Shown: piece by piece, positions 10,390 through 22,283 of the stretch
Position numbering within the stretch: the first letter of the stretch is position 1
Layout: each line of letters opens with the position of its first letter
Origin: Zychaea mexicana
Lineage: Eukaryota; Mucoromycota; Mucoromycetes; Mucorales; Lichtheimiaceae
Assembly (NCBI RefSeq): GCF_025766255.1
Contig: NW_026516670.1
Location: 620,001-684,000 of the forward strand
Direction of reading: 5' to 3'
DNA length: 64,000 nucleotides
The notes under the pieces: generated by a model
What the model was told of the DNA's origin: nothing
Database searches by the model: none
What the model saw: the letters and a program-made list of their open reading frames with translations, nothing else
Made by a program: the position numbers and the translations under genes

Positions 10390-11419
10390 TTTGATTCTTT
10401 AATGAGAAAAGGAAGAAATAGCAGCAGCAAGCAGAAGTAAGAGGAAAGAGGAAAGAGGAAAGAGGGTGAAGGGGCGAGGGTTGGTTGCAAGGAACAAGGA
10501 GTAAGAAAAATGGGTAACCGTATTTGGAGAGAAAAGAGAAGGGTGTCGGGCGGATTTACCAGGTATATTGCACGTTTCTTTGTATTCTCTCAAACACGCA
10601 TCGCTCTCGCTCTCTCAGAGTTATAGTACATGCAGTCTTTGTGTGTGCGGTGCAACCAACAATAGACTTTTGATTGGGCCAGGGGCCCCACATCTTGGAT
10701 TCATCTGTGTTCAAGGAACATTTCCATAACGGAAAGAGAGGGTTTTGGGATCAAAGAATACCTATGGCTCCTTCTCACCGACATGTTAGGTTTGCTGCTG
10801 CTGCTGCTGCTGATGCTGCTGCTGCTGATGATGATGGTCATGATGATACGGGTTAAATGCTGTGTAATAGTGGCTGGTGGATACAATCTAGCGTGCGCCC
10901 TTACTACATATAACTCAGTATGTACGGCTGTGTAACCGCTATGGTGGAAATGCGTGTGTGAATGAGAGGCAGAAGGTAAACTATTTTGTTCGTATCACAC
11001 ATAAACAAAAAGATCGTGCAGGCAGACAAAAGCTCTGCTCAGCCTATATATTCAAAAGTTGTAGTCTTTCGTCAACCAGCCTGCGCGTTGGGCGAGCTGA
11101 TGATGGTACAACTGCCCAATATCCAATAAAGAAACTTCGAATGAGAGGAGGACATGACCAATGATGGAAGAGACACCGAGCCGGACCAACGATCTAGCAG
11201 CAACAAAGCTTCTGCACAAATGAAAAAGCTTGGTGGCGGCCGTGCTGGAGAAGAATTAGCAGTCCAATTCTCGCTTTCGTTTGGTTGGGCGCTGCTTGAA
11301 AAAAAAAATTGTTTTTTTTTTCTGTTGCGGAATTCTCTTTTAAGAGGTACACACGCTTGTCAACTGTTTTGTTTCCTCCTCTTCCTCCTTCTCTTTAAAA
11401 ACTTTTTACAGTTTCCGTC
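10390..11419. other. divergent promoter region between membrane protein and SSB
   Basis: Shared upstream region of two divergent genes. It contains a CTG/GAT trinucleotide tract at about 10791-10849, a single heat-shock-element-like dyad AGAAACTTCG at 11130-11139 (pattern nGAAnnTTCn), and a CT-rich leader (CCTCCTCTTCCTCCTTCTC) ending about 20 bp before the SSB ATG. One HSE dyad alone is weak evidence for heat regulation. Confidence 0.4.
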
Positions 11420-13582
11420 ATGTCTGCCGAATACGAGGGTGCCATTGGTATCGATTTGGGTACAACGTAAGTACTGTCCTCTGTAGCACCACCAAAGCGG
11501 CCTTGATCATGTATCGGCTGCTAAAGGGATATCACAGGAACTAATAACATATTACAACGATGATCCATACGAAATCTATAGCTACTCCTGCGTTGGTGTT
11601 TGGGAATCCGAGCGTGTTGAAATCATTGCCAACGAACAGGGTAACCGCACCACCCCTTCGTACGTTGCTTTCTCTGAGACCGAACGCTTGGTCGGTGATG
11701 CCGCCAAGAACCAGGCTGCCATGAACCCCAAGAACACCGTCTTCGATGCCAAGCGTCTCATCGGCCGTCGTTTCGACGACCAGGAGGTCAAGGCCGATAT
11801 GGTCAACTGGCCCTTCACCCTTATCGACGATGGCAACGGCAACCCCAAGATCCAGGTCGACTCTGAGGGTGAGACCAAGAGCTTCACTCCCCAAGGTAAG
11901 AAGGAATTTTCTGACGATAAAATTTTTTTCTCGTTGCCCGCCGTATTGTTTTTTTTCGGACCGGAGTTTCTTTTCTCTGTGTGGATTATACTCCAGTGGG
12001 GCAAATTATAGTCGAACAAGCATGCGATGAAAGGATTTCAGTTTTGCTGATGATATTTGTGTGGGGGGATTCATAACACATAGAAATCTCGTCCATGGTC
12101 TTGATCAAGATGAAGGAAATCGCTGAAGCTAAGCTCGGCAAGAAGGTCTCCAAGGCCGTCGTCACTGTCCCTGCCTACTTCAACGACTCGCAGCGTCAGG
12201 CCACCAAGGATGCCGGTACCATTGCTGGTTTGGAGGTCCTCCGTATCATCAACGAGCCCACCGCTGCTGCCATTGCCTACGGTTTGGATGCCAACGACAA
12301 GAAGGAAAAGAACGTCCTGATCTTCGATTTGGGTGGCGGTACCTTCGATGTCTCGCTCTTGACCATCTCCGGTGGTGTCTTTGCCGTCAAGGCCACCGCT
12401 GGTAACACTCACTTGGGTGGTGAAGATTTCGACAACACCCTCGTCAACCACTTTGTCCAGGAAATCAAGCGTAAGCACAAGAAGGACATCTCTGGCGATG
12501 CCCGTGCCCTCCGTCGTCTCCGCTCGGCCTCCGAGCGTGCTAAGCGCACCTTGTCTTCGTTGACCCAGACCACCGTCGAAGTCGACTCGTTGTTCGAGGG
12601 CGTTGACTTCCAGTCCAACATCACCCGTGCCAAGTTTGAGGAAATCAACTCGACCCACTTCCAGAACACCGTCGAGCCCGTCGAGCGCGTCTTGAAGGAT
12701 GCCAAGATCGACAAGAAGGCCATTGACGAGGTCGTCCTTGTCGGTGGTTCCACCCGTATCCCCAAGATCCAGTCGCTCTTGACCGATCTCTTCGATGGCA
12801 AGGAGTTGAACAAGTCCATCAACCCCGATGAGGCTGTCGCCTACGGTGCTGCTGTCCAGGCCGCCGTCTTGACCAACCAGGCCGGTAACGAAAAGACCCA
12901 GGACTTGTTGTTGTTGGACGTTGTCCCCTTGTCCCTTGGTGTTGAGATGCAGGGCGGTATCATGGCCGTTGTTGTCCCCCGCAACACCCCCATCCCTTGC
13001 CAGAAGTCCAAGGTCTTCACCACCTCCGGTGACAACCAGACCACCGTCACCTTCCCCGTCTACGAAGGTGAGCGTTTGATGACCAAGGAAAACAACATGC
13101 TCGGTGAGTTCTCTTTGAACGGCCTTGTCCCCGCTCCCCGCGGTACCCCCGAATTGCTCTGCACCTTCGACTTGGATGCCAACGGTATCTTAAAGGTCAC
13201 TGCTCAGGACAAGACCACCGGTCGCAAGGCTGATGTCACCATCTCCAACTCGACCCGTCTCTCCGCTGCTGACATCGACCGCATGGTTGAGGATGCTGCT
13301 AAGAACGCCGAGTCCGACAAGCAGCGTGAAGCCGTCGTCCAGGCTAAGCAAGACTTGGAGTCCTACGTCTACCAGGTCGAGAACAACATCTCGGATCCCA
13401 ACGTCAGCATGAAGTTGCGTCGTGGTGACCGTGAGTCCATCGAAACCGCCTTGGCCGAAGCCATGGAATTCATGGACATCTCTGCCGAGGAAGCCTCCGC
13501 CGATGACATCAAGGGCGCTCAGACCAAGCTCAAGCGCGCTGCCACCCGTGCTTTCGCCCACGTCTACTCCACCCGCCGTTAA
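11420..13582 (+). CDS. SSB1: ribosome-associated Hsp70 chaperone, SSB type
   Basis: Three exons: 11420-11466, 11582-11895 and 12084-13582, joined in frame to 619 residues. Hsp70 signatures are intact: [14 protein letters not shown] near the N-terminus, [12 protein letters not shown], and [12 protein letters not shown]. The C-terminus ends in STRR without the EEVD motif of cytosolic Ssa-type Hsp70s, and the final third ([20 protein letters not shown], then LKRAATRAF) matches the fungal SSB class. SSB binds nascent chains at the ribosomal tunnel exit with the RAC co-chaperone. The first intron falls within the conserved LGTTYS motif, at codon 16. Codon use is extremely biased to GCC, AAG, GTC and TTC, unlike neighbouring genes, consistent with very high expression. 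It is convergent with TRM9. Confidence 0.95.
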
Positions 13583-13898
13583 AATAAAAAACACAACTTC
13601 TTTTTCCTCAACCTCCTATATATTTTAACGGTTCGCTGCTGACACAACACTGAATCAAATTTTTTTCTCATTTTCTGCATCTTCCTTTTTTACCTAATTC
13701 CTTTCTATAAATTTGCATCGTCGGAAACTTGTAAAAAACAAAACGAACAAAAGTTTGTCCTTTTCTCTTGTTTATCTCCATGCTTTTTTGTTTGTTGTGT
13801 ATAGATATTTTTATAAAAAGTTATTCTGTTTATGAGAAAGATCCTCCTCGTGTTGATTGCTGTGTTTGCTTGCTTGCTGCTTGTTGTCGTGATGAATC
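13583..13898. other. convergent 3' flanks of SSB and TRM9
   Basis: AT-rich spacer of 316 bp between two convergent stop codons, with T-rich stretches (about 13660-13690) suited to 3' UTR and polyadenylation. No gene. Confidence 0.5.
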
Positions 13899-14855
13899 CT
13901 ACTGCCTCTTGATGGCAATGACATAGTGATTGTCGCGGTCATACCCCGACGTCTCAATTGTTACTCCTCCCAACTGCTGTGTAAACAGTCCGTCCAGCTC
14001 GCCCTTCTGGAACAAGTGGTAGTAACGATTGTACACCTCCCCCGTTGACTTGAGCATCCACGGCACAAACACGTCTTGCTTGCCCGGTTCAAAGTTGCGT
14101 TTGGTGAATTTGGTTTGCTCTAATGCCCAAACAAACACCAGTACTTTGCCTCCCGGTCGCGTTATCCGTAACAATTCCTCAATGGCTTCCTTCCGTCGCT
14201 CAGGCGTCGAGAAATGATGGATCACCGCAATGGATACTACAAAGTCCTGTTATACACCTTGTCTTTTAGTCTTCTAAACCCGCTGCCACTGCTGAACGCA
14301 TCGCCGCAATCGAACTTACGAAAGCATTGTCACGGTAAGGCAGGTTTAAACCATCGGCTACCATCCCTTCAAAACCACGTTCGCATACAATCTCAATCAA
14401 ATTGGCACTCCTGCATGGTATATCTATTAGCCTCTCTTCATAAGCCCCCCTCTTTCCCAACTTTTCCTCTTACCGATCAGATCCAAGCATCATCACGTTG
14501 GGATTCACGCCCAAATATTTGCCATTGCCACAGCCGACATCAGCTCCTAGACTTCCCTTGGGCAAGCCATTCAAGAACGTTTCCACTACCGGCCATGGCT
14601 TCATAGCACAAATTTTTAGTTTCTGTCGTTATTGCTGCATTACCTGATCAGAATCATACCACACACACACACACACACACATACCTTGTAACGCGTTTCA
14701 CTAAAATGAGAGGCGATCTCTTGGTATACTTGATGCACATTGGCTTCTTCATATTTATCTTCGTTGTGTGTTGGTGTCTCGACGGCGATCGGCTGTGGTT
14801 TACTACTACTACTACTACTGTTATTATTGCCGTCGGTAATATTATTTGCTGCCAT
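13899..14855 (-). CDS. TRM9: tRNA (wobble uridine) carboxymethyl methyltransferase, Trm9 type
   Basis: Four exons on the minus strand: 14855-14685, 14598-14474, 14410-14320 and 14246-13899, giving 244 residues. A Ser-rich N-terminus is followed by [18 protein letters not shown], the usual Trm9 opening. The SAM-binding motif I is [13 protein letters not shown] (about 74-86), followed by motifs [14 protein letters not shown] and [15 protein letters not shown]. The C-terminal GYDRDNHYV matches the family. The enzyme, with Trm112, forms mcm5U34 in tRNA-Arg and tRNA-Glu and supports decoding. The start at 14855 is chosen because the in-frame frame upstream overlaps the neighbouring gene's coding sequence. 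The first intron begins GTATGTGTGTGTG, so the donor is embedded in a GT microsatellite. The gene is only 83 bp downstream of a small membrane-protein gene in the same orientation. Confidence 0.92.
14659..14684. repeat. (CA)n microsatellite overlapping a TRM9 splice donor
   Basis: A CA dinucleotide run at about 14661-14681 (GT on the coding strand) abuts the 5' splice site of TRM9 intron 1, so repeat length changes would alter sequence directly after the donor. Confidence 0.8.
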
Positions 14856-14937
14856 TTGAAAAGGAAAAAAAGAAGAAGCTCGAGACAAAGATGATTTCGG
14901 AGGCCAAAGAATCAAAAAAAAGTACAAGACGCCCATT

Positions 14938-15234
14938 TTATTTCTTTTCTTCATGAGATTGTTGTGGTAATGGAGATTTTGCTGCTGGTTCTGATTCTGT
15001 CTTGTCACGCCATGATTTGATTCTTTGTTCGTCACCTGGTCGCATCCAAGTGCCTTGCGTCTCACTTTAGGTTGGCAAAATGTCAAAAATAAATATTTAG
15101 CGAAAAGAACGTAAAAAACGGAGAGCTGCTGCTTACCTTTGGTATTCTTGTAATAATGGTTGGAACACATAGACACCCGTACCAACACCAACGCCGACGG
15201 CGAGCAGGACATTAGCTAATCGACCCGAAATCAT
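14938..15234 (-). CDS. small single-pass membrane protein, 74 residues, two exons
   Basis: Exons 15234-15137 and 15064-14938 join in frame (CAA AG + T GAG) to a 74-residue protein; neither exon alone makes a listed ORF. The N-terminus MISGRLANVLLAVGVGVGTG followed by VYVFQPLL is a glycine-rich transmembrane helix with a basic N-terminus, as in small mitochondrial inner-membrane or assembly proteins. The rest is hydrophilic (WMRPGDEQRIKSWR then a charged tail ending HEEKK). Splice sites are canonical (AG|GTAAGC and CCTAAAG|T). It lies 83 bp upstream of TRM9 on the same strand. I do not recognise the family; the mitochondrial location is inference from size and topology. Confidence 0.72.
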
Positions 15235-15239
15235 AGTTT

Positions 15240-17824
15240 ATGGTTGTATTTTAAGTTGTTGTTGTGGAAACACAGCAAAGGAAGCTGAATTGAAACCAAA
15301 ATTAAGCTTTCTATGCCTTGCCAATTTTGGGGGCTATCCGTTGCATATCGCATGACAATAAAATTTAAGTCAAAACAGCAGCAAAGTCTTCATATACAAA
15401 TAGGCATTGGAGCAGCATCTTGTTACGCCGTCTATTGCATTTGTTTATTTTTTATTCTTCTTCTATTACTATGAGAGCGGCAGACGTAAATCTTGTAAAA
15501 AATAAAGACATACATACTAGTGTATGCCATTGACTCCAGTTCCTCAAGTCCACCAGTGCTTTGAAACAAGCACAACGTGATTTGAACAATGACCCCTGGT
15601 GAGCTACAGCATCCATGCATATCCTGAAAATAGGAAAAAAAACCTGTTCTTACTCGTATTGGCTATTCACAACAACCTGGCAAGCTAGTAAAAGGCTTAA
15701 ATAGGTGACAAGAAGCTAATATGAGTGAAAAATGCATTTTCATATTCACGAGCTGCGAAGAGCATAATAGGCTATGGCGAGCTAGCAAGGACGATGACTC
15801 TCGAGCAAAAGGATATCATGTCTGTCAAACCAGTATACTAAGCGCTCCAAGGAAGGTGTTGTGGTATGAAAACCGACAATGCGTCACGATTTTCCCGGCA
15901 CACAACTGGGGAAACGAATGCACTGATCAAATATTACATCTTAAGCCATGTTAGTACAGTTACAGAATATGGGAAAAAAGAGCGCTTAAGCTGGCCTACA
16001 CAAATAAGCTGCCACAACAGAATGAGAAGTATTTGGTTAAACTGTCGAACTGAAAGTGTTAGCACTGCTGCTAATTGCACATGATATGTAATATACAGCT
16101 TGATGGGAATAAACCGTCAGCGAGTGTCACGCTTTCTTCACTCATTCTTCTCTCATATGTACATTCTCTTCTTCCATTGATGCTTTTCTCAGAACTTCAT
16201 AGAAGCGTGGCATAAACTGCTGCTCTGCGTCATACTCCTCCCCTATTGCATAGGAACACCTTGACCATGCGATAAACGGTTGCTGAGATAATCAGCCTCC
16301 ATGCAAAAGGCAGATTGTTTACGAGCTGCTTTCTCAAATGCTCCGTAAAAGCGAAGCTGCTTTTCCAAAAAAAGGCCTGGCAGTCAACACAACCATTTGG
16401 ATCTTAAAAATTGCTTTTTCAAGTCGGCGACTTTGATGGCACATAATACATGGAACGACACAACTGTCTTGGTTAAGAAAACTTAAAGAGTGATATAGTA
16501 AATAACTGCCAACTAACTTGGCTACTATGATACCAAGATGTCTTCCTCTGCTTCATGCTTTGTAGACAATATAAAATTGCTTCTTCTTATGAAGGACTGT
16601 TACCGATCAAAAAAAGTTACGACTGGTTGTTATTTAGGTAATAAGTGCGGGAACACTTGACGTTATCTACAGAGTTTTGTATTGCTTTGTTCGTTTTTTT
16701 TTCTTTTACAAATATACAACGGAGCCATGCTAATGATATGTCTGGAAAATAGAAGAGTGCTTTACGCAAGTCGTTTTGACAATTCAGGTGATGAAAGAGC
16801 AACATAAAATGCTCTAAATAATAGTGATTTCGCCATGAGCGATCAATCTTCGGAGAATCGTCCGTATCGTCACCGGTTAGACATATCATCGTCAGAGAAA
16901 GAGAATCGTTTCATTGCGGGATATAGGACATACGATACCACTGATTCATAGTGTTCTATAATTCAAATAATTCATTCTTTTCCTCATTACTGTATTACTT
17001 CTTTTATAAGAAATGAGAGACAGGATTTATAATCTGACTTGATGAAGCAGAAAAAAGAAATGCTTTTGAAGAAGAAGAACAATTTTTGGAAATCGATGAA
17101 GTCGAGTTACTACGTACCGTTGGATCATTTTTACTGACAATTAGTCTGTTTTTCCACCATACTGTACTTCTAGCCAGTACTATAAGAATCTAAATCTTCC
17201 TCAAAGAGTGTCCATATGAAACTCTTGACTCTTTATACTTAAATTTATACTGAGTGCTTTAATGGAAATTCATCAAGAAAGAAACGATAAACGTGGTTTT
17301 TATGTGAAAGTCTGCCTCAGTAAAACTCTGAAATGACACATTGGCCGCTGCCGGCAGTACAAACTGAAAAATAGCACTTTATGCTGATCCTTAAGTCATC
17401 AGCTATGCGGAATGAAGTACGAGGGTCATCCAAAGCGGAAGCTAAAACATTTACGAGAAGGTGGTTCTTTAACTTGGTGAATAGCAAGACTCCAAGCTCC
17501 AAGAAATTTAATTCCAAACGACATAGATTCCATGATTTCATTTTTGAGTATAAGCTTTCATGTCGAGCTATCAGTAGCAGATCTGATTAAGGTGTAGTAA
17601 TTGATGATAAAAAAAATTTCGGGTGATTCAGTTGGTCACGTAATACAGTATAACACTCGTGTTCTGGGTGTGCATACCAAAAACGGTAATGTCAGACGTA
17701 AAACCGTTGTCATAATTCGTAGATCCTTGCCTGAATTAAAATTAGATAATAACCCTTCTTCCTTTTTCTTTCTTTAAGCATTTTTTGCACACATCTTAAC
17801 TGTTTTGTTAATTACCAAACGTGA
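15240..17824. other. gene-poor intergenic region
   Basis: About 2.6 kb upstream of the tricalbin-like gene. Only short, unrelated ORFs without domains, splice structure or conserved motifs. No tRNA, repeat array or mobile element recognised. Confidence 0.4.
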
Positions 17825-20800
17825 ATGGCAGCAGCAACAGCAACAGCGGCACCAACAAAACCGCCAATGGGCCCGAGGCCACCGACGACAATGGATACAA
17901 ATACATTGAACTCGGCTGATGCAGCCGCGGAATCCATGTGGTGCCACCAACAGGAAAAGGCGAGTCCAACTAGCCGTAAGAAATTCAGTTTACCTTTCCA
18001 AAAGAAAAATTCCCAAGATCAAAACATGCTCCAGGAGGAGGAAGGTAAAAACATTGTTCATGGTCGTTTACAATACAAATACAAAACCACAGGGAACATT
18101 GGAAATTGAGATGGAGAAAACGATAACATTTTCATTTGATAGAAACGCCATCAGTGGCAAGTAACCGCCAACAATCACGATTCCGGAGCCATATGAAAAG
18201 CGCTGCAGGCATACTACCAGGCCAAGTGACGGCCTTTCCGGGCAACGTCAAGAACGTAGCTGGAGCACTGCCCGGCCAAGTCACCTCATTACCAGGCAAC
18301 GTCATTAATGCTGCAGGACAGGTTACATCTCTTTCAGGAAATGTTTTTAACACATTCACAAGCGGATTCAGAGGCAGCAAATCTGAAGAACAGGAAGCGG
18401 AAGACGAGGACGAACAAATGCCGTCCAAATGTTTCAAGCTCCAGTTCCCACAACCCTTGCGACCCGCCAAACCAGGCCAGCTCGTCAAGGGACTTGAACT
18501 GAATGCGCTCAAATATTTGTTCTTTACCTCATTTGCTTGCTACTTCTTTGGACGATTACACGTTGGTTATTTTCTGGGTCTGGTGTCTATTCTGTTAGGC
18601 GCTATGACGTATTGGGTACTTGGGACAGAGACCGAGGAAGGATTGAATTGGCAATTGGAAAAACAGGAAGGTGCTAAGACGGTGAGTTGTTAATCTAGGT
18701 CCCTTACAACGACTAAAAATAATAGAAAATAGGAAAACATATTACTCAACATTGTTGGAAACAATAGCTTTATGATACACGAGGCGAGACAGTCGAGTGG
18801 ATGAACTACTTTGTCCAAAAGATCTGGCGCAGCATTGATCCAAATGTGTTTGTCAGCGTCGAGGATATTCTTGAAGACACATTGCAAAGCATTGCTCCAG
18901 CCGTCATTGTAAGTTCTTTCTATAGTTTAGGGATAATGAAGAAGAAAGCAAAGAACATTACAATGTTATACAATTTCCGTGTCTAACGGTGATGGTTTTC
19001 ACAAATTGTTTTTTGTCGCATGTATATAGAAAGCTGTAAAAGTGACCGATCTTGATATTGGCGTTCATGCACCACGCATTCGAAAGTAAGCGTGCAGCTT
19101 TATCGTTGTCATTCAATAGCTGTATCAAGAAACCTTGATTGTGGACCGTATATATACTTGTTGTATTCATAATAATTTGCATAGGATTCGCATTTTCCCG
19201 CCGATGCCAGGTCAACCTGAAGAAGCGATGGTAAATTAATAAGCCAGAATTGAGTTATTCTATAATATAAAGAAGAAACACTAACGTAAACCGTCATTGC
19301 ATATTGCATACATAAGTTTGGCGAGGCGTCGTTTGACTTTCAAGCAAATTCGTCCGGTAATAGCCGAAATGTCACTTCAGCGCCACCTGGCATTGCTATA
19401 CGATTCAAGACAGGATTAAAGGCACCCATTGATATCAAGGCGGAACTGACCAAATTGCAAGGCAGCTTGCGGTTCAAGATCTTAACATCGCCGGACATGC
19501 CATTTGTATCCAAGGTCACTATTTCATTTGTCAGTGTACCCAACATTGATACTGGTGTTATGCCCATGTCCAAACATATGAACGTCATGAAGGTAATACC
19601 GACGAGGTGCCAATGATCCTCTTCGGAAAAGAAGATAAGAAAATGATATCATCTATTATCATAATAACTTGATTTTTATTTTTATGATTATCACAGGTGC
19701 CAATGATGAAAACACTGGTGAACGAAGCCGTCAAGCTTGGATTCGCTGATCTCGTCGATCCCAAGTCCATGACATTGGATATCAAAGAGCTGATGGGTGC
19801 CGCTGCTCAAGATACTTCCTCCATTGGTGTCGTCAAGGTTGAAGTACGGCAGGCTAAGCGTACTTCTACAATCAATCTGCAAGATATGGAGGATGCCTAT
19901 GCAACCATCTCCCTTAGTACCCAAGAAGGCAAGAACGCACCTAGCACGCGAGTTTTGACCAACGACGAGGATCCACGATGGAATGAGAATTTGTATATTC
20001 TAGTGCACCAAGGTAATCTTGCTAGGAGCGATTGGTGGAAATGACATAGTAGAAAATCACATTCTTGATATTGCAAAACTAATGGTACTTTTGTGTTGCT
20101 TGTTACAACAAAACATTTATACAGAGGAAATTGTCAACGAAGCTACCGTGGATATCAAGGTTTGGGATGCAGACAAGGTCAAAACAGATGATGCTTGGGG
20201 TTGTGCTTCGGTTCCTGTCAAAGATATTGTGTGCGGCAAAGTCGACAAGTTGGGCAATGTCACGGATTGGTGCAAAGAAGAAAGGGTCGTGTTTGACGGG
20301 TAAGTATTCTTTTTTCATGCTTCGTATTTTTCGGTGAAGTTAATGGAGAATAATGACACGAGGCGATATACCATATGTTATCGTTTAGTTGGGCTCCTAT
20401 GGACGGCAAAGCCAGCTTGGAGGAATCTGAAGTCAAGCTGGACTTCCGAATGACTTACCATCCGAAATACATTGCTCCACCACTACCAGGTCTAATGACA
20501 GCTTTGAACAAGAACAAGAAGAGCAAGAGACAAGAGGAATTGGAGCAAGAAGAGTGTAACCCAATGCACAAGAGCGGTATCTTGTCCGTAATGGTTACCG
20601 AAGCAGCCGATTTGGAAATTGGTGACCCGGAAATGATTACCGCCGACGAGTTTAAACATCCGTACAGCCCTAATCAAATCGTTAATCCGTATGCTGTGAA
20701 TTATCTTAACGATAACAAAGTCTACGAAACCCGTGCCAAGCTACGCAATCCGGCTCCGGTACGTAGTAAGACTTATCACTTTACAATTAGTATAGAGGAA

Positions 20801-21937
20801 AAAAAAGGTATACGCTAATCGTATTGAAAACGTGTACAAACATAGCACTGGAACGCGGAATGCGAACATTTGGTCAAGGACTATGATTCGGCCTTCGTAC
20901 GAGTTTCTGTCAAGACATCCATGGATCTGGAGCGCGATCCAGTGCTGGGAACACGATTGTTCTTTTTAAAGGACGTGTTTGGAGATCAACAAGGCAAATT
21001 CAAAGAAGCCGAACGCTGGGTTGCCTTGGCCAACGGTATTGGATTTGGCAAGGTGTTATTGAACCTAAAATACAAGCCTGTCAAGCTTACTTTACCACGT
21101 GAACTACGTGGTTCTGATGTCGGTACCATGATCATCGACCGTGTGAATTTCAAGCTCAAGCATCCGTTTTCATCACGCAATGTTCGATCCACCAAAGCTA
21201 CGCTGGCACTCAACATAGATCCAACGATCCTGAAGCGTCTTAAGAGTCGCGACCTATCCACATCTACACAAACCAACAGTAGCGAGGATGTGATTGTATG
21301 GCAAAAATCTCGTCCCATGTATTTCCCACTGACAATGCGATATCGCACAGCGTTGTATGTTCATGTCAATCAAGGCAGCTTATCGACAACTAAGGCCGTT
21401 GGTCGACTATGGTTGAAAAAAGTATGCGACGGCAGTTGGCAAGAAGCCACCATTGGTCTTTATGAACCTGTCAGTGGATCTGAGTGTAACAAGAATGAGG
21501 ATGATTGGAGTCCAGATGATGGCGAGTTTGGTCAGGTGGTGGTCCGATTCAAGATAGTGCCTGGACTGTCGCCCGTGCACACTCACTTGCGCTCCTTCCA
21601 ACTCGACATGTTGGGTGCCGATCCGTTCCAAGACGATACTTTGAAGAGTAAAGTGGAACAGTGGGTAAAAGAGGCAGAGGACCAAGAAGAAGCTGCTCAA
21701 AGGCGCCGTGAGTCAGCCATAACCGAAGCATCTGAAGTGTACGGCCAAGAGGAAGAGATGGCGGACAAGGAGTTCTTGGAAGACTTGCAGACGTACACTC
21801 GAAGCCATAAGATTCCTCGCCTGTTTGTCTTCCGTAAGATTGCAAGAGGCACAGATATTGTACGTCACCGGGTGGAAACTATGCGTGATGGATTTAATTC
21901 AGAGAATCGTGCTAGTCGTGCTGTAACCAAAGAATAA
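17825..21937 (+). CDS. tricalbin / Mug190-like lipid-transfer protein (SMP and C2 domains)
   Basis: Ten exons (17825-18044, 18143-18681, 18768-18908, 19030-19085, 19185-19230, 19317-19592, 19697-20012, 20125-20299, 20389-20758, 20846-21937) join in frame to 1076 residues. After a Thr/Pro-rich N-terminus there is a repeat region of LPGQVTSLPGNV-like units (about 97-145). A double hydrophobic segment at about 195-235 (YLFFTSFACYFFGRLHVGYF onward) is a likely ER hairpin. It is followed by an SMP lipid-transfer domain (about 254-465, VEWMNYFVQKIWRSIDPNV). A C2 domain (about 470-590) contains NDEDPRWNENLYILV and KVWDADKVKTDDAWG. A second C2-like region starts at about 650, and a third beta-rich region follows. 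Tricalbins tether ER to plasma membrane. The long C-terminal part (ending near IARGTDIVRHRVETMRDGF) fits the Mug190 group of SMP-C2 proteins better than classical Tcb1-3. Confidence 0.9.
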
Positions 21938-22283
21938 AAAAAATAGCTTGCATAGTTGTTTCAAATGGTCGTCGGTTGTCATGGTTTCTCTTCTTGATGT
22001 ATGGTTACAATAGCTACAGTACTCTAAAATAAGTGATTTTTAAGTGCTATCACTTACACCAAGTACCAGCACTTACGTTAACATGACAAGCTTCTTAAAT
22101 CGAGTGCGTTCGATAGTTTGTTCAGAAAGCCACACCTGGTTTTAGCCGATCTGCATTGCACCCAATCACACATCACAGAGAAAGTATTACGCGATTATTT
22201 GAATCTCAGGTGCCGATAAACCAATCGTTATTTTTCCACTGTTTCCTCCTCATCCTTGTTTCCTTATTTTTCTATAATAAACA
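21938..22283. other. upstream region of sulfide:quinone oxidoreductase
   Basis: 346 bp between genes on the same strand. CACTTAC or its near-variants recur three times at 22027-22077. A CT-rich leader (CCACTGTTTCCTCCTCATCC) precedes the SQR start codon. Confidence 0.4.

Noticed and set aside
11130..11139. Heat-shock control of SSB
   Set aside because: A single nGAAnnTTCn dyad about 290 bp upstream is not enough; fungal SSB genes are usually regulated with ribosomal protein genes rather than by heat.
12071..13594. Antisense ORFs within the SSB Hsp70 gene
   Set aside because: Known artefact of strong GCC/GTC/AAG codon bias in highly expressed genes.
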